Shown: positions 45,080 through 56,633, numbered from the stretch's first letter. The stretch: DNA of 64,000 bases from Muscardinus avellanarius (GCA_963383645.1 OY726560.1:84788593-84852592), one strand, 5' to 3'. Notes: generated by a model not told the origin, from the sequence alone. Numbers and translations are program-made.

Positions 45080-48000
45080 CTAATGACAGCTGTGGAGGAG
45101 AAGAGGACATGTGGGTGGAGGAGACCTGACAGATTATGATACTCAACAGACATTTCTGCTAAAATGTCAATGTGTTTCATTCTGCAAATGTCACTTGTAC
45201 AGTATGGAATTTCTTTTAGGTTTATATTTGCACTGGGACTGACTCATTTTCTATTTAGAATTATTTAAAACATCACTTTTTACAGTGCTTAGATGAGAAG
45301 TGCATCTGTTGCTTACATACAATAAGCATCGCATGTGAAGATATGTTGAACACTTGCACTGATTGTTTGTCTCCATAGGAGACCTGCACCGTATGCATGC
45401 TGTATGTCTGTTGACTGGAATGTAGGCACTGTGGAATCAAACTTTATGAATCTTCTCTTGAGCGATAAGATTTGCATTAGTCCCTAGCTAGCTTTGTTCG
45501 CTAAAAATGAACATCATTTAAAACTCTCAAATGGTTGTTTTGAAGTTGAGAGGTTGTTTTGGTCAATATGCAATACCTGGAATTCTTGATGAGTTTCTTA
45601 AAGCAAAGCTTAGTAAACACTTGTACTTATTGGCACTTTGTATGCACATAAAGTTAGCATCATAACAAAATTGTCTCTCTAGATGCATAATAACCAAGCT
45701 TTTGGTTGTCAGGACAGTGTCAGCTTTATGTCTCATGGTGGCTGTTTGAGAAAAGCAGTTATAACTAGAGTAGAATAGAAAGTGCAGCTAAGAGCAGGTG
45801 TTCCAAGGAAAAGAGTTTGTGGTTTCTGAGAAATTGGTGGATACATTTACTGCACACGACCTGGAGCCTTGATCTTTCTAACTGAGTCAGATAAATTGCT
45901 GTCAGATTAACTGGCATGGTCCATTCACATCAACTTAGAATACATAAGGCAAAAAAAGCGATTCTCCTGTAAGTCAGGTTTGAGCAGCTGAGATAAAAAT
46001 AATGGCATTCTTAACAAACTATTTACACATTAAGCAAATTAAAAGTAATTTTTTGCTTTCCTGCTGACTTTACAGTTGAACTTTTTAGAGAATAGAGTGT
46101 TTTCAGTTTGTGGTGTGCAAATTATTTTTGGGGAAGTGGTATATCTCCAATATAAAATAAAAAAAATTAAAATTCCAAACTAAAATAAAATATTTGCATT
46201 CTTTCTTTAAATATTTTGAAATGAAATGCTACTCTGTACATCATCACCTAAGAGATAAGAATTACAGCCCCTGGGACACTTTATTGATGAATCTGGGTAT
46301 CAGTGTGGAAGTTGTTTTCTGGAAACCACTTGCAGAAGTGGACCAGCAGAGGGCAGCACAGAGCAGTGAACGCTGAACAGTTTCCAGAGTTCTAAAAACC
46401 TAAAGGGAAAATACCTGCTTAAAAGAGGTCCTTTGTGAACAGTGTCCTTCACCAAAATCATAGATCAGTAAAATAATAATTAAAACCCCAAACATGTTAA
46501 TCTAAAAATGGGCCTTTCACCATGAAGGTGTTGAGGTGCAAGAGAAAACCATAATTTTCTGAAGTCCTCACCTTGCTTTCATTTCAAATTCCTTCTTGAT
46601 TTTTGTAATTACAAAAGACTAGGTGAACTCTGGTGCCAATGATGTGCACAAATCCTCATTAAACAGATTTTTTAGGATGATTTTTTTTCTGATGAAAAAT
46701 ATTGAAAAATCCCCAATTTGGATTCATGGAAGAATCTAGCAAATACAACATTTGAAGCAAAATGCAGCTTAGAAAGTTTCCATTAGATCAATATTTTCAT
46801 GATGTAAAATAATATGGCATTGTTCTACCTGCTAATTGTTTTCTCCTCAAAATTACTACAGAAAGCATTTTTTTTGGTTCTATAATAAGACACATGTAAT
46901 AATATTGGATATTCATTTTACACTGAAAGTCTGGAAAGAAAAGCATACTAGAGCATAACAGATTAGAACGAAATCCCAAGGAATTCAGGGGGATAGTTTT
47001 ATGGAGACATGTTATATTTTGTTCTAAGGTTATTATGAAACCTTAGTTTATTGGTCAATGCATAAATGTTTAAGATGTCTAAATGTCTTTATATGGAATT
47101 TTATCTTGTATCCTAAGCCTTAGCACTTAACATGATCATTTCTTATAGGCTAATTAGGATGATAAAATCTTCTCTATTTTCAAAAGTTTACAAGCACATA
47201 AGAAATTAGAAACACTTTCATAAACCAATGTCTCTCTCAGGCCATTTGCTTTCTTGGATTTACCATCTAAGTGACTCTGTCTCATATAGACTTCAGATAT
47301 TTGACATATCAAGTATTGTTGTCTTCAAAGGTTTCCCTGGCAACTGCAACAATTCATCTGGTTCCAGCCAAAGTGCCCTTGAACTCTCAGCCCACGTCAT
47401 TTTCCTCTGAGGCATAGTATGTACCGAGAAAGGGTAGCTTCTCTGATAGGCCAAAGTGGATGGATGGTTTGGTGAGGAGAAGGTTGTGTTTCACAGAAGC
47501 GTCCTCCTGGGTGTTGAGTCTCTGCTGGCTGGTCAAGCTTTTGCCTGAGCAGGCTGAGGGAAGAGGGAGGGCAGCTGGACTTCACTCTTTATGGTTCCCA
47601 GGCTGACTCCTGAGGGTAGACCCCCCAACTCTTGCCCTAGGTCAGTGCGAGGACTCCTCCAGGGACAGATCACTGGCCTTCCAGCAGCAAAGAATCTCTG
47701 AGAGTGCTTCTCGGGAGCCAGCAGTGTCTCACTGACCTTTGAGAATGTCTTAGATCTCCTTTCTCATGGAACCCATCCCGCAGCTGGGAGTAGTAGAGTC
47801 TCGTTCTGTTCTGCCTGGAGGAACGTTTGATAATTACCTCCTAAATAGTTCTGAAGCTGGAGTCACTGATCCTATGGCGTGCGAAAGGAGGCCCTTCTCA
47901 GCATTGACTGCATTCTGTGTTTTGCTTAAAAGGAAAGGCCGCGGTCAGTGGTCTAGGCACACAGCGCAGGTTGAGCTGCTTTTCCTCCTCTTTTTCTCTT

Positions 48001-48170
48001 TACACTGGCTCCCGTCTTCATTGCTAAATGAAGGGTGATTAGACTACCTGGGAAATAAAGTTACGTATGTTATATTTTACAGAATAAAACATATATATAT
48101 ATAGTTAATAAATATATAGTTAATATATATGCATTACTTATGTATTTTTTCTGTAAATAACACTAGTGGA
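45080..48170. other. No gene recognised; 3 kb repeat-free block
   Basis: No SINE, L1 or LTR was recognised over 3 kb downstream of the CpG island, unusual for this window. It could hold later exons, introns or regulatory DNA of the candidate transcript. It includes the best CTCF motif at 46,341. Frames at 47,228-48,038 are short and unrecognised. Confidence 0.5.
46341..46358 (+). promoter_or_regulatory. CTCF motif, full consensus match
   Basis: GACCAGCAGAGGGCAGCA contains CCAGCAGAGGGCAG, which meets every position of the CTCF core consensus. It lies 2 kb downstream of the CpG island. Confidence 0.6.
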
Positions 48171-48174
48171 ACTT

Positions 48175-48363
48175 TTTTTTTTTGATACTGGGGATTGAAA
48201 CCAGGAACATTCTACCTTTGAGGTAGACTCACCCTCAACCCTCTTTATTTTTTATTTTGAAGCAGGGGCTCTATAAATTGCTGAGGCTGGCCTCTAGCCC
48301 GCAATCCTCCTGTCTCAGCCCCCCAAGTACTGGTATTACAAGCATGCATTACCATGCCCGGCA
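48175..48363 (-). mobile_element. B1-dID SINE, reverse
   Basis: T-run, ID-like half (gatactggggattgaaacc) and left half ending accatgcccggc. Imperfect flanks tagtggaact and aggtggaact suggest the target duplication. Confidence 0.9.
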
Positions 48364-48646
48364 GGTGGAACTCTTTAAATGGGAGCAGATTGCGGTTCTA
48401 AGGACTCCCACAGAAGTCTCCCTATCTCTGCCATCCATACTGAACTCAAGATCTAGAGAGCTGTACCAACAAGTTATATGGCTTCTAGATTCTGCCATAA
48501 AAGTATGGTTACACCCATTCTTCCCTTTTCCCGCTCCTAACATTCCTTTCCTTTGTATTTGTTATATTTTGTTTTGTTGAATATCTGGGAGATAGGTGTC
48601 TTGTCAAAATGTGTCTAAGTTAGCAGCTTTTTAAAAAAACCTCCCT

Positions 48647-48848
48647 TTGCCCGGGCGTGGTGGCGCACGCTTGTAATCCCCGTGCTTGGGAGCCAGAGAC
48701 AGGAGGATCGTGCAGGTTCGAAACCAGTCGCGCTGGCTTAAGACCCTGTTTCCAAATAAAAAAAATGTATAAAATGGGTCTGGGAGTGTAGCCCAGAGGT
48801 AGAAGGGCTTCCAGGAACCCCAGTACCACCAAAAAATAAATCAATAAA
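48647..48848 (+). mobile_element. Young-subfamily B1-dID SINE
   Basis: Starts cccgggcgtggtggcgcac, has accagtcgcgctggcttaag and gtctgggagtgtagcccag, and an A-rich tail. Flanks aaaaacctccctt and aaaaaccttcctt are the target duplication with one mismatch. Confidence 0.95.
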
Positions 48849-48864
48849 ATAAAAACCTTCCTTT

Positions 48865-49764
48865 ATGGGTCTATAGTGAGGACATTTTGATATGTAAATA
48901 TAACACAAAACATATATAAGCGTTATTTTAGTTGTTAGCCCGTCAAATTACTGTGATTATCATGTTGAATAATTCTTGGCTTGTTTACATTAATGTAGAT
49001 AAATGAATTTTTATAGTAGGAAATATAGTTTTCAGGATGTGGAATAATAGTGTTCATTTTGAATAAATATTTTTTATTTGTTTTCACAAAAGTTTTAATC
49101 CTCAAAAGAGAACTCAGACCAAAATAAGGATATAGTAGGATCAATGAAACAGGTGGCCTGAGTCATATCATTGGCTTTTAATTAAAAAGGATGCGTGGTT
49201 GCTGCATGGGTTGGGCTCCACACAGGCAGTTTTAGAATTTCTTGAGCTGAAATCCAGCTGGAGAGTTCTTAATCAGATGGACTTATTTTGATAATTTATA
49301 ATCTATGTATTCAGAGCATTGATGTTATAGTTTTGATACCTAAATCACAGTTGGGAAAATTCAAAGAGGTATATGAATTCTGAGACTCGGACCGTTATTC
49401 CCAAGCCAAAGGATTTTTGCACAAAGCTAATATGTATAATAGAGAATCAGTTTTTCACTGTATAGTTTTGTCATCATGTTTCAATAACTGAATGAATATT
49501 CTGAATTAATAAGCATAACGTTTGTATAAGCTAAAGACTGGCCTAAGCTCTGCATTCATTGACGGGAACCTTAAGCAAATGTTCTTTTCATCAGCTTGTT
49601 CAAAAGGCATAAACATAATTATGGATCTGAGGCAATAACATGTGGCCAAGTTGAAATTATAAATGGGCCTGGACCAGAAAACTTAACATTATGGATTGTG
49701 TGCTGTTTTGAGTACTTGGGAGAATTAGAAAGAAGTTGATTTTCTTTTAAAAAAAATATGTAGA
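48865..49764. other. No gene seen; AT-rich DNA
   Basis: No repeat or coding feature was recognised. Confidence 0.5.
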
Positions 49765-49765
49765 T

Positions 49766-49960
49766 ATTTACTGGGAATGGTGGCATGCCTGTAATCACAG
49801 TACCTGGGAGGCTGAGACAGGAAGACCACAGACTGGAGGCCAGTCTCAACAATTAAGCAAGACCTTTATTTCAAAATATAAAATAAAAGGGGCTGAGGTA
49901 TAGCTTGGAGGAAGTACTCCCCTGGGCTAAAACTCCAGTACCATACCCCACAAAAAACTG
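49766..49960 (+). mobile_element. Old B1-dID SINE
   Basis: Left half (gggaatggtggcatgcctgt), linker and ID-like half gctgaggtatagcttggag. Confidence 0.85.
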
Positions 49961-49974
49961 GCAATGAGCTAAGT

Positions 49975-50460
49975 ATTTAATTAAATTTTATTATTCTTAA
50001 TGTGCCTTTATTGGCACATTATAATCTCACATCATGGTGCAAGTTACGTTAGCAGTGACATACATACACAGAGAACTTGGTGACCCTACCCTGCCTCCTC
50101 ATCTCTCTCTTCCCAATAGAGAACACTGAGATAGACTTCTCCTTCCCTTAGACCACCTCCCTAGCTCCACTGAACTACATCCCCAGCCACTAAGCTCTAT
50201 CCCCAGCATCTATCTCCTCCTTTGCCTGGAGTTCCTCTTGTATCCCAAATATTCCCTAGCTTGTACATATTAAAGAAAACATATGCCCCTTTACTTTCTG
50301 TGATTGGCTAATCTCACTCAACATAATGTTCTCCAGGTTCTTCCATTTCTTGCAGATGACATAATTTTGTTCTTCTTTATTGCTGAGTGGAATTCCAATG
50401 TGTGTATTTCTCAATTTTGTAATCCATTCACCTGTTGATAGACACCTCGTTTGGGTCAGA
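49975..50460 (-). mobile_element. L1 3' end, reverse, with a foreign SINE-like piece
   Basis: The reverse complement of the L1 3' UTR and the end of ORF2 (gattggctaatctcactcaa, atccattcacctgttgatag). An ID-SINE-like segment (50,172-50,218, tccactgaactacatcccc) interrupts the 3' UTR. Confidence 0.8.
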
Positions 50461-50925
50461 TATATTGTTGTCTTATAGAAGTCTAAGCATTAAACTGTAC
50501 CAGCAGCATTTTGGGGGGAATTTGTTTTATAACCAAGGCTTTGGTTAAAAGTCCAACAGATGGGTTGATATTCATTGCTTGAAGGAAATATAGACAGTGT
50601 TAGAAATGTCAAAGGATGAGTCATCTTAAATTTCTCAAGATGTCAAAAGGGGCAGTAGGGGAAGAGGAGCTTTACTCTCCATCTCTCCGCGCAGCTCTGC
50701 TTCATGTCTTCTGCTAAGGGCAGTTCATCAAGCACAGCTGCATTTTAGGAGCCTCTGAATCTATCGCTTTCCCCTTCCTTCTTCATCTCACATCACCTGC
50801 TTTTTACATCTCTGTTATGCAGCCAGAGAAGTGGCTGAGAATATGCCTTCCATCCTTGGGCTGGGTGGGAGCAACCTTGGGTACCTTCTCTCTACACTGC
50901 TTACCAGTCATACTTTGCCTTTTTC
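50461..50925. other. No gene seen; single-copy DNA
   Basis: Nothing was recognised. It lies between two pieces that both look like reverse L1 (50,270-50,460 and 50,951-50,993). Confidence 0.5.
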
Positions 50926-50929
50926 TTCT

Positions 50930-51165
50930 CAGTCCTGAGGATCAATCCAGGCTGGTTCTATCATTTGGCTATTGTGAACTGTGTTTTAATATCTCCACTG
51001 AGCTACACTCCCAGCTACTAAGCTATATCCCCAGCATTTATTATTATTTTTATTTTTTTGATAGGGTCCCACCAAATTGCCCAGGCTGACCTTGAATTTG
51101 TGATCCTCTTGCCTCAGCCTCCTGAATCACAGGGATCACAGACTGCACCACAACGCCCAACATGC
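50930..51165 (-). mobile_element. SINE, reverse, containing an L1-like insert
   Basis: The ID-like start (tcctgaggatcaatccagg) is followed by about 43 bp of reverse L1 ORF2-like sequence (ggctattgtgaactgtgtt), then by tccactgagctacactccc and a normal left half ending near 51,165. Confidence 0.75.
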
Positions 51166-51244
51166 CATTTGCTCTTGTCAGGCATTGGTCTCAGTGTTCA
51201 AATGAGTCATCTTCTTTAATTCTCTCAAGAGTCCTTAGAGTAGA

Positions 51245-51720
51245 ACTGATTCAACAATGCCACTTCTTGGTATTTATCCCAAAAATTAAAATCAGCATAC
51301 TTTGGAGAATAATGCATACCATACTTATTGCAACACAATTCACAATAGCCAAATTATGGAACTAGCCTAGGTGTCTGTTAACAGATGAATAAATAGAATG
51401 TGGTATATATACACAATGGAGTTTTTTTCAGCCATAAAGAACAACAAGATTATATAACTTGCTGGAAAATGGACGAAACTGGAAGCCATCATTTTGAGTG
51501 AAATAAGACTCAGAGAGAAAAGTACCCATTGTTTTCAATCAAATGTGGAAGCTATGGGGGAAAAAGGAGGAAAAAAAGGGGGCATCATGAAAGTAGGAGG
51601 GTGACCATTAGGGTGGAAAAAGGGGGTGGGGAGTTGGAATGAAATTGATCAAATTACGATTTTACATACACACACACATGTGCCACAACAAAGTCCACCA
51701 TTCTGTGCACTAATATAAAA
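51245..51720 (+). mobile_element. L1 3' fragment
   Basis: The plus strand carries the end of ORF2: cttcttggtatttatccc, caattcacaatagccaaatt and tacacaatggagttttttt. It then runs through the 3' UTR. Truncated and mutated. Confidence 0.88.
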
Positions 51721-52098
51721 GCCAAGCATCCTTAGAGACAACTGCTGCCACCTTCATTGTGCAGAAGCAGCTGAAGTTTTCAAAAGGAGCAAGGAAGCAT
51801 TTCCAGTCACACAGCCACCTGTGTGCCAGGAACATTCAAAATCCTCTCTCCTAGATTTTGAAATATACAATGAATTACTGTGAAGCATAGCTACTGTGCT
51901 GTGCTTTTGAACATCAGAAATGATTTCTGCCATCAACTGTACCCCTGTGTTCTCTCCGGCTTCCTTGCACCTTCTGGGGCTCTGGTGGCTCCTATTCTAG
52001 TCTCTGCTTCTTTGAGGTTGGTGGTTTGGTTGTTTGGTTGCCTGCACCTACCTTGTTTAACTTAACACTGTGTCCCCCAGTTCCTTTCATCCAGAAAT

Positions 52099-52104
<6 letters not shown>
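51721..52104. other. No gene seen; single-copy DNA
   Basis: Nothing was recognised. Confidence 0.5.
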
Positions 52105-52192
<88 letters not shown>

Positions 52193-52199
52193 TGTGTGT
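52104..52199. repeat. (CT)n(GT)n compound microsatellite at a SINE tail
   Basis: About thirty-five CT units run into about twelve GT units. This is the longest dinucleotide array in the window. It abuts the reverse SINE at 52,200. Confidence 0.97.
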
Positions 52200-52403
52200 T
52201 TGCAGTACTGGGGATGGAACTCAGGGTCATTCTACCTCCGAACTACACTCCCAGCCCAATTTTTTTTAATTCTTTATTTTGAAACAGGGTCTCACTAAGT
52301 TGCAAAGAGCTTCACTAAGTAGCTGAGGCTGTCTGAGAATCAAGATCCTCCTGTCTCAGCCTCCCGAATGCTGGGATTCCAAGCGTGCGCCGCCATGCTG
52401 GCT
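52200..52403 (-). mobile_element. B1-dID SINE, reverse
   Basis: Common subfamily: agtactggggatggaactcag to cgtgcgccgccatgctggc. Confidence 0.92.
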
Positions 52404-52569
52404 CAGAAACACTTTTTTCATATTTTTCTATCATAGCCCTTCCATTTTTGAAGGGTAGAGGCCAGTAATTTTGCAAAATGCTCTTGAGGCTGTTAATTTG
52501 ATGCTTCCTCATGATTTGATTCAAGTTACCCATTTTTGGCAGGAAGACCACAAAAGTGATGTTGTATTC

Positions 52570-52570
<1 letters not shown>

Positions 52571-52611
<41 letters not shown>
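52571..52611. repeat. (TG)n microsatellite at a SINE tail
   Basis: About twenty TG units before the reverse SINE at 52,612. Confidence 0.95.
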
Positions 52612-52612
<1 letters not shown>

Positions 52613-52818
52613 TTTTCAGTACTGGCCATGGAACCCAGTGACATTCTACTTCCTAACTACAGCCCCCACTTTATTTCTTTGTCTTTTTATTTTTGAAGCA
52701 GGGTCTCACTGATTTGCGAAGGGCCTCACTGAGTAGCTGAGGCTGTCCGAGAACCATAATCCTCCATTCTCAGCCTCCTGAATGCTGGGATTCCAAGCGT
52801 GTGCCACCACACCCGGCT
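52612..52818 (-). mobile_element. B1-dID SINE, reverse
   Basis: Common subfamily: agtactggccatggaaccc to tgtgccaccacacccggc. It is the second of four reverse SINEs in a row. Confidence 0.92.
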
Positions 52819-52829
52819 TGTTTTGTATA

Positions 52830-53015
52830 TTTTTTGTACTGGGAATGGCACCCAGGGGTATTCTACCTTCAAAGTACTCCTCCTGCTCCCCCCTTTTTAT
52901 TTTGAAACAGGGTCTAGCTAAGTTGCTCAGTGTCTCTCTAAATTGCTGAGGCTGGCCTGGAATCTAAGATCACACTGTTTTAGCCTTCCAAGCACTGGAT
53001 GCCAGGCTTGACAGC
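52830..53015 (-). mobile_element. Old SINE, reverse, left half truncated
   Basis: ID-like half (tactgggaatggcacccag) and a shortened left half ending about 53,010. Confidence 0.8.
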
Positions 53016-53027
53016 GTGAGACATATT

Positions 53028-53204
53028 AAACCTCTGAGCTACACCCCAGCTCTTTTTGGTTTTGTTCTTGTTTTTGTTTTTAAACAAGGCTTAGCTAAGT
53101 TGCTGAAGGTCTTGCTAATTACTGAGGCTGGCCTTGAACCTGGAATTCTCCTGTTTCAGCCTCCTGAGTTCTGGGATTACAAGTATGCACCACTAGGCCT
53201 GGCT
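53028..53204 (-). mobile_element. Old SINE, reverse, ID half truncated
   Basis: Only the end of the ID-like half (cctctgagctacaccccag) remains, with a full left half ending gcaccactaggcctggct. Confidence 0.85.
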
Positions 53205-53492
53205 GACTCAGGACTCTTAAGTACAGACCTGACCCACCTACTCAAAACCTCAGCTACAGATACTGCTGACCAGTCCTTATGTTGTTGAGTTCCATGAAAT
53301 TACCAATTTTGAACCTATGTCCTGAGGAGCAGATGGACAGGTACTGGTGATAATGTGCATATGCTTAAGTTCAGAGAATAATAGGAATTATCTATCTCAA
53401 AAAAAGAAAAGTTCCTGAAACACTGTGTATGTTAAGTGGGTTTTAACAATGAAAAGAAATGCTGTGGTGACCAAGCAAAACATAAAAGTAAA
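53205..53492. other. No gene seen; single-copy DNA
   Basis: Short gap of AT-rich DNA. Nothing was recognised. Confidence 0.5.
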
Positions 53493-53494
53493 AA

Positions 53495-53612
53495 AAGAAT
53501 GGTGGCTGAGACCGGAGGATTGCAGGTTGGAGGCCAGACTCAGAAACTTAGCAAGACCCTCAGAAACTTAGTGAGACTCTGTTTCAAAACAAAAAATAAA
53601 AAAAGTGAGAGT
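53495..53612 (+). mobile_element. SINE left monomer fragment
   Basis: Left half from ggctgagaccggaggattgc to the A-rich linker. No ID-like half follows, because a second SINE begins at 53,613. Confidence 0.8.
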
Positions 53613-53800
53613 AGCTGGGCATTGTGGTGCATGCCTGCAATACTTGGGAGGCTCATGCAGGAGGATTGTAGATTTGAAGCTAGCCTCAGCAACTTGGTAA
53701 GACTTTTAGCAACTTGGTAAGATCCTGTTTCCAAATAAAAATAAAATAGGTCCAGGGCTATAGCTCAGAGGTAGACTACCCCTGGTTTCAATCTCTATCA
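53613..53800 (+). mobile_element. B1-dID SINE with GGGA-rich tail
   Basis: Left half tagctgggcattgtggtgc, linker and ID-like half tccagggctatagctcagag. The tail has become (GGGA)n-like sequence to about 53,830. Confidence 0.87.
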
Positions 53801-53830
53801 TGGGAGGGAGGGAAAGGCGGAGGGAGAGAG

Positions 53831-54670
53831 AATGAATATATATGAATAAGATACAATGGGAAGAAACAGGAAGAGAAGTAAAATGGAATGTACTGCTAAG
53901 AGGAATTGTACTTCTGAGATCCATCTGGGTAAAGGAAAATTATTTCCAGCCCAGGTTTTTTTTTTTACACAGCCAAATTATTAATCAAATGTTGTGAAGG
54001 CAGAATAAAGATATTTGAAAATATGCAAGGTTTCAAAACTTTTTAACTGCCAGGCATTGTGTCTCGAGAGCTGCTGGAGGATCTGCTCTACTCCACTTAG
54101 GTAGCAGACCATGAAGGAGGGACATGTGGGCTCCAGGAAACGGGTGTGTACTGAAGAGCAGTGGGTTCCCGGAGTTTGAAGCATGGTGGCTCTGTACCGG
54201 AGCTAGAAACTGACCGGCGCACACTGGAACAGGCAGGCTGTTCAGTGACAGATTCCCCAGGAAGATAAATTGAAAACATACCCAAAGCATCGGAACATCT
54301 TGAGAGGTTTATGTGACTGTAGAACAGTTTGAGGTCAAATTTGTAATTACAATGTGAAAGACTTCAAATAAAATTTAAGATAATTATCAGGGCACAATTC
54401 ATATTTGGGGCCTGCAGTTTATACAACTTGGGGGGTCCACTTTAATATAAGAATATAAGTTAAAAATGTAGGTACTAGAGCAAATATTTTTTAAGGAGTA
54501 TCAGATATAAGAAACTACAAATTTTAAAATGCAGATGAATATTGAAAGTGAAACAAATTCCAGTTATGGACTTATTATAAAGTTTTTTTTGATCAACAGC
54601 CTTTCTATTGATGATGATTGTATGGTATCAATAGAGAGACTGGAAAAAAATTAATATTTCCTCTAATATA
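53831..54670. other. No gene seen; single-copy DNA
   Basis: Nothing was recognised. Three overlapping minus-strand frames (62-85 codons) at 53,981-54,290 are unsupported. Confidence 0.5.
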
Positions 54671-54674
54671 ATTT

Positions 54675-54775
54675 GCTTATTTATAATTTTTATTGGTGCA
54701 CTGTAATTGTACAAAACAGTGAGATTTGTAGCAATGCATTTATATAGGCATATAAAATTGGAATTTATTTATTTT
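54675..54775 (-). mobile_element. Short L1 3' tail, reverse
   Basis: ataatttttattggtgcact and the following bases match the reversed L1 3' terminus seen at 39,040. Only about 100 bp are present. Confidence 0.6.
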
Positions 54776-55040
54776 AATTGATGATAACCTAGAATTTTTT
54801 TCTTCCCTAGTACCAGGGTTTATTACTGGGATTGTCAGAAAGTTTAGTGCTTCTTCTTTGTTCATAAGGAGGTGATCCTGTTCAAGCTGACAAATCAGTT
54901 TGACTTACTTGATAGCCAAATCAATAAACTATCATTCTAGTGAATGACAGTAATGGTAACTAAAAGATTTAAATCAGAGGAAAGACCAGGAGCTTTTCAA
55001 CAATAAGTCTGACATCTGCTGACATCTGCTAGGAGAGAAA
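54776..55040. other. No gene seen; single-copy DNA
   Basis: Nothing was recognised apart from a small direct duplication of tgacatctgc near 55,010. Confidence 0.5.
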
Positions 55041-56631
55041 CTCTGGCCCCTGCTCACCAGGGTTTCTGTCCTTTTTGGTTTAGAGTTTGCCACTTACCCA
55101 GGCACAGTTCCCTTTTGATGTTGACGTTTAAGTCTCTGAAAGCCATATCCAGAGCCAGGTGGGTGACATCAGCAGGAAGGGTGACAGAATTTGCTCAATA
55201 CTTGCCTGTCTCCCTACAAGACAGGACCAAATCAATGAGAAATCAGCCCTGGGTTTACCCCGTGACTCAAGGTGAACTCTGGAGTCAGTAAAAGGTGGTG
55301 GGAGCCTGGGGATCAGACACTTGCTGCTGCTGCCAACCCTGCTCCTCAGGATTGGCTGGCAACCTGGAGGGACTCTGCCTGCAGGCAAGGTGACAGGAAG
55401 TGCTCAGCAGTTCCTTGGCCACTGGCGATTTCAGACATCCTCACAGCTTGGACACTGCTGGGCCAGAGAAAGAGCCCACTCTATGCCCACCATACCCCTG
55501 TGCCCATGTTGCACTGCTCTGTCCCCAAACCACAGCCACTGTATCCCTTCTCTCTGAGGCTCCACTATCTTGAAACATGCATGCAAGAGGACACGCAACA
55601 TTTCCTCGCTGGGCTGCAGCAGCCCCTACCCCTGGGAACAAGCAGCCTCTTAGGCATTCCACCTCTGTCCCCCACACCCAGTGGCAGCCACACCCTGTGC
55701 CTAGCTATATAATGCCTAGGCCCAGCTGTGTCCCATAGGAGCCCAAACAACCAACTGGTGCCATTGTCTAGAAATCAAGAGCATCAGCCCTGGGGTAGTC
55801 ATGACCTTGACACCCCCAGATGTACCTGCACACTAACTACCAGGAGCCCAGCCCAGAGGGCATCTGCACCCCTTAGTGCCCGAGCTGATCTGGGGCCCTT
55901 CTTCAGAGAAGCATCCTTAGCCAACCTCTGCAGTGCCCTGCCTCCATGGATCTGGACCATATAGCTAATGAGGTACCAAAGCTCTCTGGGGAGGGGACTC
56001 ATGATTACTCAGCTCTTCCATGCTTGTGGCCCAAACTCTAGCTGCAGGCCTCCATTCCTGGACCACTGCTATCACCATTCCTGGCTTGCAAGCCTCGGCC
56101 ACTGCAGCATCCTATTGCTCCCAGATCCAGGGACATGATTATATGATCCTGTCCTGGTGCTTGAACCGCCACCATGTTTCATGGCCCCATGGCTCCAGAA
56201 CCTGAATTGCAGGTGTGCCTACTCCGTGGAACCCTAGTCTCTGGAACATTCCTTTTCCCCCAGGGTTGTGTCAGGGCTATTCCTGATCCCTAGGCTCAGA
56301 GTCACAGTTACATCTTTGCCTGGGGCTTGAGTGACTGGGCAGTGCTTCAGAGTCTCAGCTGGCTCCATGGGGGTCTGCTTCATCCATGCCTCAGGGAGTG
56401 AACCTGCGCCTAGCCCACATCCCAGTCACACAGCAGTTCCAGAGTACACTGAGTCCATGCCCCAACTCCATAGCCCCTCAACACATGTTCCCTTGCAAAG
56501 TACCACTGTGGCCATATTAGACCCAACACCAAGAGGGAGCCCCTTGGCTAAGTATTTGTATGTAGCTGGAGTTAAGTTGTAATCAGCTTAACTAACTATA
56601 AAATGTTTTATGTCAGTCCCATGGTAACCAT

Positions 56632-56633
<2 letters not shown>
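55040..56633 (+). mobile_element. L1 5' UTR-like region of an old L1
   Basis: A GC-richer C/CT-rich leader with ggctccatgggggtctgc, gcccctcaacacatgttcc and cccatggtaaccatgac in the order of old mammalian L1 5' ends. It leads directly into L1 ORF2. The long frames here (146 codons at 55,272-55,712 and others) are leader artefacts. The left boundary is approximate. Confidence 0.65.

Noticed and set aside
55272..55964. 146-codon and overlapping frames as a gene
   Set aside because: They lie in the stop-poor leader of an old L1 element and lack supporting signals.
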